Shown in pieces: positions 1-12,257 of a stretch of 64,000 nt of DNA. Source of the stretch: Scolanthus callimorphus (Eukaryota > Cnidaria > Anthozoa > Actiniaria > Edwardsiidae); NCBI GenBank assembly GCA_033964015.1, contig CM066919.1, positions 17,339,646 through 17,403,645 on the forward strand, written 5' to 3'. Every line of letters starts with the position of its first letter. The stretch's first letter is position 1. Both the position numbers and the translations under genes were made by a program. The notes under the pieces were generated by a model. The model was given only the letters and a program-made list of their open reading frames with translations, made no database searches and had not been told where the DNA came from.

Positions 1-42
1 TGACGTTGAATAATTCCCTTGTCTTTCTTGTTGCCATTCCAG

Positions 43-123
43 CTCATACAAAACTGGATACACAGAGCCTTTATTTTACACCAGAGTTTCTACAGAATAT
101 AGAGCGGATTTCCGATGACTGTC
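43..123 (+). other. Possible upstream exon or duplicated segment, uncertain
   Basis: A good acceptor (TTGCCATTCCAG) precedes an 81-base open stretch ending at donor GTGAGT (124). It would run phase 1 to phase 1. It does not join in frame to the exon at 1048, so either another exon is missing or this is not coding. About 80 bp spanning its end, including TTTCCGATGACTGTCGTGAG, recur near 14964-15052, which argues for a dispersed repeat. Confidence 0.2.
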
Positions 124-1047
124 GTGAGTAATTCGAATTTATTTTGTTTTATTCTGAATTGGTGTAATCACTTTCCGATTGGTTTCACTACAGTCATGAA
201 ATTCGCTCTATATTTTGTGCAACATTGTAAAATCCACAGGGGCCCAAGATAAATTGTTATTTACTTCATCAGGGGTTGCTTCCAATTTTTGCAGGGATTG
301 TGCAGAAACCTGGAATTTCCAGGCAAATATATTTATCTAAGCTCAACTTCCTGCTCCAGCTACCGTTGACGTCTTATTCCAGACACGCGGTCTGCTTTCT
401 CATTAATTTCGGACTGACGTAACCAATCCGAACCAGTCCGTAACCAGGCGCATTGCGCGCCTTGCGAATCCTTCCCACAACCGCTTGCGCTCCACTAATC
501 CTTTCTATAATCCCCTGCGTTCCTCGACTTTTCTGCAATAGCGACTGGGTACGAGTTTGCATTAGGTTTCCAATTGACCGATACATGGAAACCATAGTTA
601 CAGGTGGTCGATTTGATGGGTCATTGAGTAGTTTAGTGTCCAAATGACCAGAAGGTCGCCATGTTGTTGATTCCTATTCCTTATACACCTTATTCCAAAA
701 ATGGCTGACTGGCCCTTGTGGCCTGGTTCTCGTGAAATTATTATTTTCTTTTATATTCACTCAAGCACAAAGACAAAAGATAATTTCGTGAGAGCGAGGC
801 CACAAGGGCTAATGGAACAAAAAGTCGGAAATTTTGGAATAAGGTGTATAAGAGTGATTCACACTCTTAATAATAATAATAAAGCAATTTATTATGCAAT
901 GGTCTCTTTTTGATATTACTTTCTGAATATTTTCTGTTGGCGTCTGTGGAAATCACTATATCATACAATTTATAATAAGCAGCAATATATTCCAACTACT
1001 TGACGCTCTGGAGAGCACAACTGATTGTGAAGTTCTCTTTTGGCCAG
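124..1047. other. Intron or unassigned stretch
   Basis: No exon of the kinase gene was recognised here, although the first half of the first FN3 domain would be expected at or left of this stretch. At 688-860 there are two inverted copies of a segment containing GGCCACAAGGG and a TATACACCTTATTCC-type end (665-850), suggesting a small foldback insertion. Nothing else is supported. Confidence 0.4.
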
Positions 1048-2869
1048 CTATGTGATATTGCGAGCCACAGGATGAATGGTACAATAAACAATACCACAAT
1101 CACTAAACTGAGGGCTTATACAAACTACTCGCTCGTGATAAGAGCATTTACATCAGCTGGTGGTGGACCATGGAGCAACTGGACAACTCTCCGGACAAAC
1201 GAAACGTGTAAGTATGCAAATCAATACCTCTTTATATGCCCTCGTCGGATTTCATACACCTTATTCAATTTACGTTGCTCCGAAAAACTATGAATCATTA
1301 ACCATGCATTATAATGAAGACGTTTTTGCTTCGAATTCGGACATAATTTCACATGAACTGCTGCGATTTCAAGTAGGGATAATAGTCATGCTTCCATTTC
1401 GAAATGGTACAGAATCGCCTGTCACCCGTATTATATAGACTTCTTTTGTGCTAATTTCTTTTCCGCTGACTGGTAGGTTTTTTACAGATTCCGTAGATTC
1501 GAGTGATGCTTCCTTCATTGCCTCTCACGAATTTCATAGTAGCCATAGTTTATATAGTGAGAGTCCATGCCGGTTTTCTTTCTGCTTCTTGTTATTTTTG
1601 CTAATCACTCGCACGGTATTAGTCATCAGAGTCAACAGAGCATGAACATCCAAGCATGTGCCCAGCATCCTCTCTGGATATTACGACAATACGTCTTCGG
1701 TCTTGATCTCAGTGGTTGAAATCATCAGGTTTCTAATGAACGAGGCTCTTCGTTTGCGTCGTCTTCGCAGCCGGTGCATGTATTAGCACTTAACGCGTTT
1801 TATCAATCTCACCATGTTAACGGTTTTTTTATATTTTTTATCACTATACAGTTCCTGCTTTACCACCGAGAAACCTTACGGCCCTAAATATTACTTCGGT
1901 CAGCATCCAAGTTACGTGGCAACCAATTCCTCGGGACTACTGGCGAGGTGAAAAGAAAGGTTATGTAGTGAAGGTCGAGAAGACAAGTGGTGTTCACAGG
2001 ACTAAGCGAACTGTATTTAACCTTACAGGGTTACGCCCTTATACTAATTACACAATCAGGGTAAGGTTCTATCCGATTGGTTAAAAGTCTCACAAGGATT
2101 ATTGTCATTCTTTTGCAAACACGTTTGCAAAGAAAGTCCATTCAGCAAATGTGTGCATGCTCTGAGCAGCTTTCAAACGATGTTTAACCGAGTTTCGTAG
2201 CGTAAATTGTACCCTAATGAGAAAAGTTTTCTTTCGTAAACAGGTAGCAGGAGTTTCCAGCGGAGGAAGAGGAACCCAAGCCAATTTCTCCGAAATGACA
2301 CTAGAGGGAAGTATGTGAATTCTCAATTACGATTACGACATTTCGACATTCATCTCATATGTTTCGTGAATCGCATCAGACGTTTCTTCTCCCCATTACA
2401 ATGTCGTTTCGGATTTCAAAACAACGCACATTGTACCAGAGAAACAGGAAAAGATCAGACTCCTTTTGGTAAAGCACATTTTAGCGGAAGTATATTTAAA
2501 AAGTTGATTTTTGTCTCAATACGTTCACCATTTTAAATTATATATCCATGTCAGCCTTGTACATTTCTTGTTTTATATTTTTCGTAGCTCCAAGCTCGAA
2601 ACCATCATCCCTTAGTATCATCCATCGCACTTTATCAACATTGCATCTAAGATGGAACCCTATACCCGATTCTGAATTCAACGGTGTACCTGCTGGCTAT
2701 GCAGTAAAGTACAAAAGAGAAGGCGAAGCTATCTGGCAGTCTGAATATGCAAAGGACTCAACTGCTGTGCTGAAAGAGTTGGAGGAGAACACGAAATATT
2801 TTGTCAGCGTTGCTGGCCGAACGAGGGGAGGCGTAGGGGCTTGGAGTGAAACGAGGTCTTTCTTTACAG
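1048..2869 (+). other. FN3 ectodomain exons of the receptor kinase
   Basis: Exon 1048-1207 encodes the second half of an FN3 domain ([18 protein letters not shown], then PWSNW and TNET). Exons 1852-2060 and 2244-2310 together encode a second domain ([43 protein letters not shown], then [12 protein letters not shown]). Exon 2588-2869 encodes a third complete domain in one exon ([51 protein letters not shown]). Domain borders are phase 1, typical of shuffled FN3 modules. Several N-x-S/T sites fit extracellular exposure. The first half of the first domain was not found in the 1 kb upstream. Confidence 0.88.
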
Positions 2870-5800
2870 GTACGTAGCAACATAGACAGAACCCAAAAAT
2901 GGCAAGATTTCTACCCTAAGGTCAGGTAAAGTCAGATAGGCTCGATTCTTTGCATAGAGTATCCTTATACAATAAGAAACAAAATAGAAATGAGTATGTT
3001 TTTCTAATTGATCTGTCTTTAAGATATGAGGAGTTACACTTTGGTTGCTGCAGCACTTTTTGACATTTTTTGTTAGAATTGTACAAATTTTGCCATAAAA
3101 CGATGCCGTAACCAAAGTTTAGCAGCTGATATCTTAAAGACGGATCAATTAGAAAAAAATACTCATTTCTATTTTGTTTCTTATTGTATAAGGATACTCT
3201 ATGCAAAGAATCAAGCCTATCTGACTTTACCTGACCTTAGGGTAGAAATCTTTGCCATTTTTGGGTTCTGTCAGCAACATAGTCCCCAACCGAGTTCTGC
3301 CACTGGGGTAGTAGCAACGCAGGCAGATAAATACCAGAACTTTCTTCATACTTGTATTTCAGATAACACAAAACACGTAATCCAACCGCCAATAGAAATG
3401 GTTGATCGAAGCAAGAACGACCATGCTAAAAATAGTAGGTTATAAGCTATTTTATTATTGCTAACTATGAATATTCTTACTATTGCTTTTTGCGTGCTAC
3501 TGCTATTTCTGTTGCTATTGCTGACGTTGCAATGGCACGTTGCTAATGCCAAAAGTTTTTATCATTGATTTGTAATATGCGACTTGCACTATGCAGTCAC
3601 GGAAATTTTTGCTTGACAGACGCCTGACTTTATTTAAATTTGGTGTATATCATCAGATTCATGATGTCGATGATCCAGAACCCAACATTCATCATCTCGA
3701 GCAGTTTATTGAAGTTTCCGGTACCTTTGAGAAGATTGATAAATATTGGCGCTGCCCAAATCCGGCTACGGAGTCAGTATTTAAGCTGCTAAAGCTGCTG
3801 CGCTAATTGTGGCACCTCTGTTAAACCCAGAAAAATCAATACATTTTACACTGAGTGTAGAATTAAACATGGCAGCAGCGCTTCCTCGTTGAAGTCATGG
3901 GCCATGATAAACAACAGTTTTAACTAAACTGAGACCTGGCTCCCCTAAACAACTACTACAGCTTCTGTGGCATTTGCGTCTAAGCGAATTTACTCTGCTT
4001 TCCACCTAGCCCACCGATTGCAAATATTACAAAATTCGCAACGGCTTTAAGCTGAAGTTTCGCTTAGACCGCAGTCTCGTCTCCAAGCCTCACCTCATTG
4101 GCGTCGCTAACAAGGCACGAAAATATTCCTAGCAAAGGAACTGGCCTGGAGCACCTGTGGTGCCACCCTCACCAGCATTGGCACATCAACTTTTGCCAGG
4201 GTCTACTCCATGGCAGAGTATTCTGCCCCGTTATTGGCTCACAGCTGCTGTTCCATGCTCGTGTTGTGCACAATCAACGAAGGATGAGGACCGGCTGCCT
4301 GGTCCTCATCCCTGTTAATATGCTACCTGGCCTCTTTGGCATAGCACCCAGCATATCAACTCTTTAAACTTACGCTGAGATTCTTACAGCCTGACACCGT
4401 GGTACCCTTATCAACCCCAGCCGATGATTTGATCAGCGACTTTGCCGAGATACTTTCTCCTCTCGAGCAGGAGACCTTGCCAATCACTGTCATGATCATG
4501 GATCAAGGATTGCTGGGCCGAATATTGGGCTTCCAGCAGCAGCACCTTGCAGGAATTGATAGAGCGACCAACTGAACATTCAGAACGACCTACCCTCATT
4601 GCATGGGTTCGCCTAAACCGCTCAAGATTTGGCTGTGCGAAAACTGCCTCATTCCTTGCTAGGACTGTTGCTTCCGGCTCGTAATGGCGCCTGTGCATCA
4701 GACTCCAAACGGTGACCCATATAATCGATACCTGTTTCTTGTTCGGAGACCCAGCTACAGCTATCACGGCATTATTAGGTGTCAAATGAACGATGGCGGA
4801 CTACCATTGAATCTGGTATTTCGATCTCTAAGAGCATTGTCCTGCTGTTTAAACGGTGCACACTAATGACATAAATGAGATAAAGTTGTGTTGCAACGAT
4901 AAAAGCATGAAAACATAATTGAAATTATCAGTATTTTCCATGGATCATCATTAGATTACTTCACCAAAGCAATCTACTGTTATTTTTTGTGACCTTGCAT
5001 GAAGCCTTCATGTGAAGCCAAAAACGAAATTACAATATACTGTTCACAAGATTGCAATATTTTGGTTAGCGATCAGTCATTTCCAAGTCACAAGTCGAAC
5101 CCTCAAAGAAATTTTACAAAACTATTATGTAAAAATCCAAAACACTCCCCGAGACAAGATATTATGTAAATATCCAATTTTTTTATCTGGAAATCGTAAT
5201 ATAAGATTGATCTTTACAAGAAGTTTAGAAAACTAATAGAGCTGCAAAAACGCTTATAAAACAGCTAGAAATACATCGGATTTAATATCGCGAGTAATTG
5301 CTACTTCTCCCGTATAGATTTTATTGAGAATTTGCGATTTTTCAATGATGAATGAAGTAAATAGCACTAAAACTGAGATGTTCTTGCTGCTTCCTTTAGC
5401 AGTGGCCGTCATTGTGCGAATTGTTTAATAGGCGCCAATCAAAATGTCACGTGGCCGCTTAGTGCATGTCGCCTATTGGCATTGGAATTGTCATGGTCAT
5501 TATCATTTTCATTGAAATTCGCATTTTTGATTTTTTTTGTTGAAGATGCATAATGTTTCTTAACACGGCGTTTTTTGTTTCAGCGACAGTCGGTCTTTCG
5601 ATCGCTGGGGCTGTTCTAGTTGCATCCATTATTGCAGCTGTTATCCTGAAAAGGAAGAAACGAAAAAGGTGTGTTGTTTCGTTATTTCTAAAAATGGACA
5701 CGACTCACTTCATGTCGACTCACCCAGACAAATTGGATTACATGTGTTTGAGGAAGGTTTTGTTGTACTGTTTCCTGCTACGTTTTCGCGTATTTTTAAG

Positions 5801-8800
5801 CGAAGACGTTACATGATTACATGTTGCTAATTTTAATCGTACCTCACTTTGCGTCTAAATTGAACAATACATTTTGTCATCGATCACAATAAAATCACTG
5901 CGAAACAAAAATGCGTTTTATTACAACGTTTCCAAAACAACACACGCCCGTTTCATCAGCTGTGGCGCCTCCGGATGTCTGTAATGGACGTTCTGGCACG
6001 CTTTTTACATGTAGGGATTGGATTGCGTTTTCATGCAATTGGGTGTACACGTACTCCAGTACACGTGATACTGAGAATAGCTATAACGACTATAACGGAC
6101 TGTACATTGTAGTGCAACTCACCCCTAAGATGACCAAGAAATGCTAAGTAAGACGAAGCTAAGTAAGACAGGGTTAAAATATTACCTAAGGAACCTAGCA
6201 CTTCCTAGGCCCAATACAATTTTTCTTAAGCGTAGCTTTTAGTACACTGTGGTGCAGTGCTTTTGGAACAGCCTCTCCTCAGGGGCCAACACGGCGCAGT
6301 CCCTGGATTAATTAAAGCGCCAAATATTTTCGGCTTCTTTCACGGGGGTATGCTGACCTTTATTTTAAGGTATTTTCCTAACGTGAATTTTTAATCAAAC
6401 TAGCCGCATACACAATGAGTAAGAGTACAACATCAACTGGTTTCGCAGCGTGAAGGTGCGATAAAGAGGGGATGGACGATCAGCAAATTAAACTGATAAA
6501 CATGTTTAAAGATTCATGAAAATATTTCTGCACATGACCTTTAGGATGAGCAGCGATCAATACGAGGTACCTCCTGAACTTCTCAAATATCAGCATGACA
6601 TCGGTCAAGGTGCGTTCGGCTTCGTGTTTAAAGCCATATTATATGACAAAGAATATGTTAAGAAGACGACAAGAGGCAAAGGACTTCACAATAAAGGACA
6701 TGACGTTGCTGTAAAAACTATGCATGGTAAGCAATGAAATAGCACTAAATGTCTAGCTGTTCTTGATGCCCTATTCAAATTGATAATTCTATTCACACGG
6801 GTGTGCGACGATGATGACAATGAAATTGACCATGGGCTGACGTTTTTGAATACTTTCGCTTCCGAGTTGCTTTTTAGCTCTCCCGTATACAGGCTGGGTA
6901 AAGCGAATTTAAAGACACGACTACAGTATTCCCGAATCATCTGACAAATTAATTCTACAGCCAGCTTGATCCCCTAGGTACAAATCATGACACAAGCAGC
7001 AATAAAAAAGTAATTTTCACTTGAGACCTGGGACTCTTACGGAAAGCATGGCATGACGGTTTCCTTCAAATGTTACCAAATCCGATACAAACGTCTCGTG
7101 AAACCTTTCGTGATATCTGTCTTATGATATTAATTAATATATATTTTCCATAATCTATGTTTGCTTGTTTGTCATTGTTTTTTTTTTTTAGAAGGAGCTA
7201 CTGAAGACGAAAAGCGGGAGTTTCTGAAAGAGATGGTTTTCATGGCCAATGTTGGGAAACATCCAAACATCGTGAACTTTATTGGTTACTGTATGAGATC
7301 AGAACCACCAAGCCTAGTCCTAGAGTTCGCCGAGTATGGAGACCTATTGACATTGCTGAGGACTGTCAAGAAGGTAAAAAAATCTCTTGTTAGGTAACAA
7401 GAGGATAAATAACAGAAACATAGCCGAGGCCTTGGTGTAATATTCAGGATTACGCTCAAAATGCATTACTTCCTGACGGCCGACAAGGATTATCATCGGT
7501 AAAAATGTCCCCTGGTCATTAGTTGTCAAAGATGTCTGGTATCTTCAGGATGTTATTAAAAATATTCTGAAATAAGTCATTTGTCCATAATAGGACATGG
7601 TCACCTAGGAAACACGAGAATGATTACTGTCACAAAAATATTGTCAGAATTTGAAAGAGTTAGTTTGAAGTGCCACTAGTACCTCATTTGTCACTTACCT
7701 GAAATTCCACCAAATTCAGCACACAAGTAGACATTATCATCTTCAGCACTACCCCATTTATTTTGTCAGAGATTGAAAGGAAAATAGGATGTGATACACG
7801 AGTATTCAACCGAAATGCTCCAAAGATACACCGCGCACATTTGACACGTGATCACAGCCAATCACAGGGAGCCCGAAATTACGTTACAGTATCTGCCCGA
7901 TCTATTGATTGATTGACATCCAAGAACTTGTTGATTATAGCTGATTTCAGATTGAGCGTCGCAAACTAAACGAAATGTAAATACACTTAGCCAACTAGAA
8001 GCGAGGCAAACAATATGATGACCAATCATGTAACGAAGTAGTATCGCGTAGCGAAGTAGTATGACTTAGTCATATAGTGGATTCATTTTCGTTCAAATTT
8101 TGATCGGATGAAATTTAACAAAAGACCCACAAATAGCAACCTATAGAAAACGTATAGCCTGAATAACTTTCGACACTGATCATCTGAAACTTGATAGAGC
8201 ATGCCAGAGTCATGAACATTGGACTATGCCAAGGTCATGAACATTGGACTATTGAGATCTTGACATTCAGGTTACATGACAGTTCGGCCAATTGGAAACT
8301 TGGGGAAACATAGTGCGAGGGACCAGCACTATGTGAGGAGAGATTTGCTGTCATCCCGTCGCCACCTGCCTTAGCTGATCATTGTCTGAAGTGCTTCTTC
8401 CCTTTGTGCCTTATCCCCATAAAACATTATTGTTCGTGTATACCTTTTTTTTTGGTTGGAACATTAATAAAAAAAATCAATTGAGCTTTTCTTCAAATTC
8501 TCAGGAAATCGTTGGTAGTTTTGCCAAAGCAGGCTAGAAAACGTAAAAGGCGACAACCTTATTACCGATCAACATGATGAAGTCACCAAAGTCAAGTTTA
8601 ATGTGGACACTGAAATACACCCAAAATAGCATATATTTCCTTGTAAACATTTTAAATGGTCACGTTTTTTTAACTTTCAACAGAGAAAACATTCTCGCAA
8701 CAAGCACATTGCTGAAGAGACAACAGGTTTCGCATCAGGAACCCACACAAAACAGGCTACTGAAGACAGTTTGATAAACAAGATACAGTTAAAAAAAGAA

Positions 8801-11537
8801 TCTTCTACTGGAGAATGTCCAAGAGACGGAACTTTTACACAGCAAGAACAAGAACCTGATCGGGGGCTTGCCAAGGGAAGGTCTGGCAGTGTGGAATGTA
8901 ATGCGAAAGAACAAGTAGCACAATCTGCAAGGAATGTGGATAATATGACCCGAGACCGAGATGAAGAGAGAAATGAGAACTCTAAGGCTGAAAACGGAAA
9001 TTTATATGACACTATTAACACGTCAACACTTTCACAAAGTGAAAAGGATCTTGAAACGACTGACGGAGACATGTATGAGTCGATGCTTAGGAGAGTCGGT
9101 ACTGTAAAGAAACCACCAAACCAACATAAAATACCGGATCTTGGCCTCACAAACCTGATGTCTTTTGGATGGCAGATTTCTAAAGGAATGGTAATACTTT
9201 TAATTCCTGAAAGAATGCTGTGTTCCTTTTTGTGCCAACTTGACTCATCTTGTCACCACAGTAAAATGTAATTAGCTTTTGGTTGGCTTTAAATGTGCTG
9301 CTTCGAGGGCTATGCATGAATCTGGAATGTTAGTGTTTTTAGCTCTGCGTCAGGCGGCAACCTGCGTGTGCGAGTCTCCTTGGAGAAAATTGGGGGCCCA
9401 GTAAAGTTTCTTTAAATTTATCTTAGAGTGAAACAAGCTCGCAAAACGAGCGGGGGCTCCTCTCGATCATTTTGGCATTAAGGGATTGGTCATACGTTCA
9501 GGAGAATGGTAGCGCGCGCCCTTATTTATACTAAAAAGCCTGTTATGGGCTATGGTTGATACACAAAATATGATATTAGGATAGCAATAAGACTCGCCTT
9601 ACAGGCTGTAAGCCCATGCATAGTTCAACACACCACAGACCAGCCCTGACAGTACTTACAACTTGGATCCTGTAGCAAGATCAACAATGGCTCAGTTAGT
9701 CAGTGAGACAGCGCAAACCAGATGAGCCCAGTTAACAGACAACTGGCACGTTTTGGCCAAATGGGCCCATATGCTTATATATTATTATATAAACTTATAT
9801 TATATTTCTAAAGGTTTCAGTTTATAGGGGCACTGACACACGCTGCACGAAATATGTTTGACACGTTAGTTTACCTATACCCAGGGCTCACCTTTTATTC
9901 CAATATCGGGTTCTCAAACTGTGGATGATGCTTTCGATTCCAAATGGCTCGTAAATTATTGGAAGACTTTAGCTCGTTTGGTGCTCGGCGCGCCCCCAAA
10001 AAGTGTCGATAGCGTCAATGACTCAATACACCTATGGAAACATGTTCCCTCGTATACCATTCATGAGTCCCATGCCACGAGGAATTTTTAAGAGTCTGTT
10101 TTCACGCCATTATATTTATACCATGCTACGATTAAATGATAAAGTCAAGGAGTCTTATTTTTCTAGGATTTCCTCAGTAGTAAAGGCCTCATTCACCGGG
10201 ACCTGGCTGCTCGTAATATATTGGTATCCAAGGGACTTGTCGCTAAGGTATCAGACTTTGGTCTGATGCGCTCTTTGAGCCAGGAGGCTATATATCACAC
10301 CGGAGCAGGAAGAAAGCTGCCAATAAGATGGACAGCACCAGAAGCTCTTATTGATATGGAATTCACTACTTCCAGCGACGTGTAAGTAAGATTACTTTCT
10401 ATAAACATAGACTAATGTCTATGTTGGATGGAAACTCATGTTGAACGAGGATCTTGGCACGCTGAATAACATAAATAAATTCGTGCTGAAACTTCTGCGT
10501 TGTTGATCAACAGCTGGTCATTTGGGATCACCCTCTGGGAAATCATGACTTTGGGTAAGGTGTTAACTATTATAGCCATTTTCATGTACTTCTTATTCTT
10601 TTGAGGGAAAGAGAAGGTTTATATTGACATTTTTTAATTTGACCCAGCTCACCGTCCCGCTCCTCGTTCTAAAAGTTCTGCTTTTCCTTTAAACATGCTG
10701 TACTTGACAGCAGTTTCATGTTTTTACAGGCATGCATTAGACAGGCCTCTTGTCTATGTGAAAATGACATGTTTCGCAGGCATCTCTTTTTGGCACCAGA
10801 AAGAAGTGTACTTGTCGTTTACTTGCTTACCTTAATAAAAATCGGTAAAACAGACTAAATAAATAAAATGTCTCTACAGATCATACATTCATAGGCTTAA
10901 GCACAAATCATCCGAATTCTCTAAGCTAAAGCGATGTCCGCGTCTTACCGTTCGTGTTCGTGTAGGCTGCATTTCTTTTAAATCCCGTAACAGTGCTATG
11001 AAGATCTAATGTTATTGGATGGAAACTCAACACTGCAAAATAATTGGAAAACAAACGAAGAATGCAAGCCAATAGGGTAGAAGGGGGAATGCGTAAATTG
11101 CCTTAAACAGGTCTAACTTGGTCATAATTTCCAGGCGAAAATCCCTACCCTGCATTTGACAATACCGAAGTATTAATTCACGTCAAGAATGGCGGACAAC
11201 TACAGAAGCCTGCCCAATGCCCAGATGAAATGTAAGTTGTCATAATTCAATTCATTTCCGAGCAAATAAATTGGCCGAATGATCAGTACGTTGGCTTTGT
11301 AATGCAGGCGATGTAAAGTTCGAATCCTGCTTGTCGAAGGATCGAAGGGGTACGATTTTTTGTGCCTGTCTGCCTGCCTTCTTTTACACTCTGATTTTTT
11401 GTTCTAGTTTTGGTATAATGGAAAGCTGTTGGAAAATGGATCCAAGCGAGCGACCACACTTTGCTTTACTCAAAGAGTCTTTGGACAACATCCTGATGAG
11501 CATGGCTGACTATACTCAGTTGTCGGCAGATGGCTGA
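1048..11537 (+). CDS. Fibronectin III receptor tyrosine kinase, 5'-partial, 12 visible exons
   Basis: Exons by GT-AG and phase: 1048-1207, 1852-2060, 2244-2310, 2588-2869, 5584-5668, 6545-6726, 7192-7373, 8684-9190, 10167-10381, 10514-10554, 11135-11231, 11408-11537 (TGA). They join in frame into 718 codons plus stop. Order: half an FN3, two whole FN3 domains, one membrane helix, a basic stop-transfer stretch, then a tyrosine kinase with glycine loop GQGAFGFV, lysine in [15 protein letters not shown] and [18 protein letters not shown] and PIRW mark it as a receptor-type tyrosine kinase (family knowledge), expected at the plasma membrane, passing an extracellular signal by autophosphorylation. 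All key catalytic residues are present. The N-terminus, signal peptide and any further ectodomains lie left of the window. The combination does not fit one vertebrate family; the kinase is FGFR/PDGFR-like and cnidarian-specific families are possible. No symbol is given. Confidence 0.9.
2885..3272. mobile_element. Palindromic foldback MITE with 9-bp TSD, in the kinase intron
   Basis: The left arm (2885 to about 3045) and right arm (about 3118 to 3272) are near-perfect reverse complements, with ends GACAGAACCCAAAAATGGCA and its complement. The direct repeat AGCAACATA flanks it at 2876-2884 and 3273-3281. The left TSD begins immediately after the splice-donor hexamer GTACGT (2870-2875). No coding capacity. 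Confidence 0.9.
3960..4830 (+). pseudogene. Degraded LINE reverse-transcriptase 3' fragment
   Basis: Broken frames on the plus strand still read as the C-terminal part of a non-LTR retrotransposon ORF2: [10 protein letters not shown], then [20 protein letters not shown] with SMAEYSAP, and finally [15 protein letters not shown] plus HIIDTC. That order (thumb, AEYxAPxW-like block, a terminal WVRLNRLRTG-like and HIIDTCP block) is the usual one in LINE tails. Stops and frame changes are frequent, so this is a dead copy inside the intron before the membrane exon. The long minus-strand open frame at 4411-4785 is a shadow of it. Confidence 0.7.
5584..5668 (+). other. Transmembrane exon of the receptor kinase
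   Basis: The acceptor is TTTGTTTCAG and the donor GTGTGT. It enters in phase 1 and leaves in phase 2. It encodes [20 protein letters not shown] followed by LKRKKRKR: about 20 hydrophobic residues then a cluster of basic residues, a single-pass type I span with a cytoplasmic stop-transfer signal. It splices in phase directly from the last FN3 exon, so no further exon is needed across the 2.7-kb intron. Confidence 0.85.
6545..7373 (+). other. Kinase N-lobe exons (glycine loop, VAVK, alpha-C)
   Basis: Exon 6545-6726 carries [29 protein letters not shown] and [10 protein letters not shown]; the ATP lysine codon is at 6714-6716. Exon 7192-7373 carries [30 protein letters not shown] and [20 protein letters not shown]: the alpha-C glutamate, beta-4/5 and hinge. 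The 6545 exon begins with the single base needed to complete the phase-2 codon left by the membrane exon, which fixes the acceptor. Confidence 0.9.
7374..8683 (+). other. Kinase-gene intron without recognisable content
   Basis: Intron between the N-lobe and kinase-insert exons. It is AT-rich with no long open frame. I see a short local duplication (GTCATGAACATTGGACTAT near 8211-8250) and nothing else assignable. Confidence 0.5.
8684..9190 (+). other. Kinase-insert exon, 169 codons, with YxxM motif
   Basis: This exon enters and leaves in phase 0 after acceptor TTTCAACAG and before donor GTAATA. Only its last part is kinase fold ([15 protein letters not shown], leading to [17 protein letters not shown] in the next exon). 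The preceding 150 or so residues are hydrophilic and rich in E, K, S and N, with no fold I recognise: a kinase insert as in PDGFR/KIT-type receptors but unusually long. Two tyrosines stand out. LYDTI has its Tyr codon at 9005-9007. MYESM (Tyr 9074-9076) matches Y-x-x-M, the docking motif for PI3-kinase p85 SH2 domains (established for other receptors; inferred here). Confidence 0.85.
9191..10166 (+). other. Kinase-gene intron
   Basis: Intron between the kinase insert and the HRD exon. The open stretch at 10003-10166 reads into the exon in another frame and is not coding. No repeat family was recognised. Confidence 0.5.
10167..11537 (+). other. Kinase C-lobe exons and tail
   Basis: Exon 10167-10381 encodes [20 protein letters not shown], then VSDFGLMRS, the activation loop [17 protein letters not shown] and TAPEAL. 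The HRD histidine codon is at 10194 and the DFG aspartate at 10254. The 41-bp exon 10514-10554 gives [15 protein letters not shown]. Exon 11135-11231 gives [20 protein letters not shown]. The last exon, 11408-11537, gives [14 protein letters not shown] and a short tail ending DYTQLSADG. Only one tyrosine is visible in the activation loop, where several receptor families have two. The C-terminal tail is very short, so much docking capacity probably sits in the kinase insert. Confidence 0.9.
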
Positions 11538-12257
11538 TTTTCAGACGATTCCACGATCCAAGCGAAAATTGCAAAAGTAGCTATATTAATTTGTTCGCGT
11601 ATTTAACACGATCTTCTGATATGATTGATATTATGAGTCTGAAGCGTGAATAATTGTAACGATTGTAATACACGAAGAGAAAAAATTATCGACTAAAAAA
11701 CTATCGTAATTCTCCAGCACAGCTCCATCACAAAACTCGATTCCAAGTCCACCTCAATCTCCATGACCATAGCGAAAGCGAAAAGAACCTTCATTCTTGA
11801 GTGGGACGATGAAGATTAAGCTTGTTGAATCATGTTTGGTGTAATTTTAAACATGAGCTTTTGGCATGAGTGATTTCAGCACTGAGTTTCGAACATTGAA
11901 GAAATTTATTTCGTGCTAACGCGCTCATTTGATTTGAGATCACGCGTATGATTTCAGTCCTAATAATACACATAAAAAATTCTGGATTCTGATTTGCTGA
12001 GACCAGTATAATTTTTAGGTAACAAAGTGCAAAAACAAGGTAACAAAGTGTAGAAATGGTAAACAAAATGCAAATTTTCTTTCGAAATGCAGCGCTGGGA
12101 TTGGCGAATAAGCTATCAATTTGTCTCTGAGGCAATCAAATGCGAAACCTGTATCACGTGTACATAATTCTGACTGAGTTTGAGTGGAGATGGCCGAATT
12201 CATTCCTTCTTTACGTAAATTTTGAGAGGAAAAGACATCATTCTAGCTAGACACCTT
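11538..12257. other. Downstream flank of the kinase gene
   Basis: Follows the TGA at 11535-11537. No canonical AATAAA was seen close to the stop. Open frames on the minus strand at 11830-12203 show no protein features. Nothing else to report. Confidence 0.45.

Noticed and set aside
3591..3806. 71-codon plus frame in a kinase-gene intron
   Set aside because: Checked as a missing ectodomain exon; no FN3 or other signature, and the phase of the neighbouring exons needs nothing between them.
4411..4785. 124-codon minus-strand frame in a kinase-gene intron
   Set aside because: The plus strand there encodes recognisable LINE reverse-transcriptase remnants; the minus frame is a shadow.
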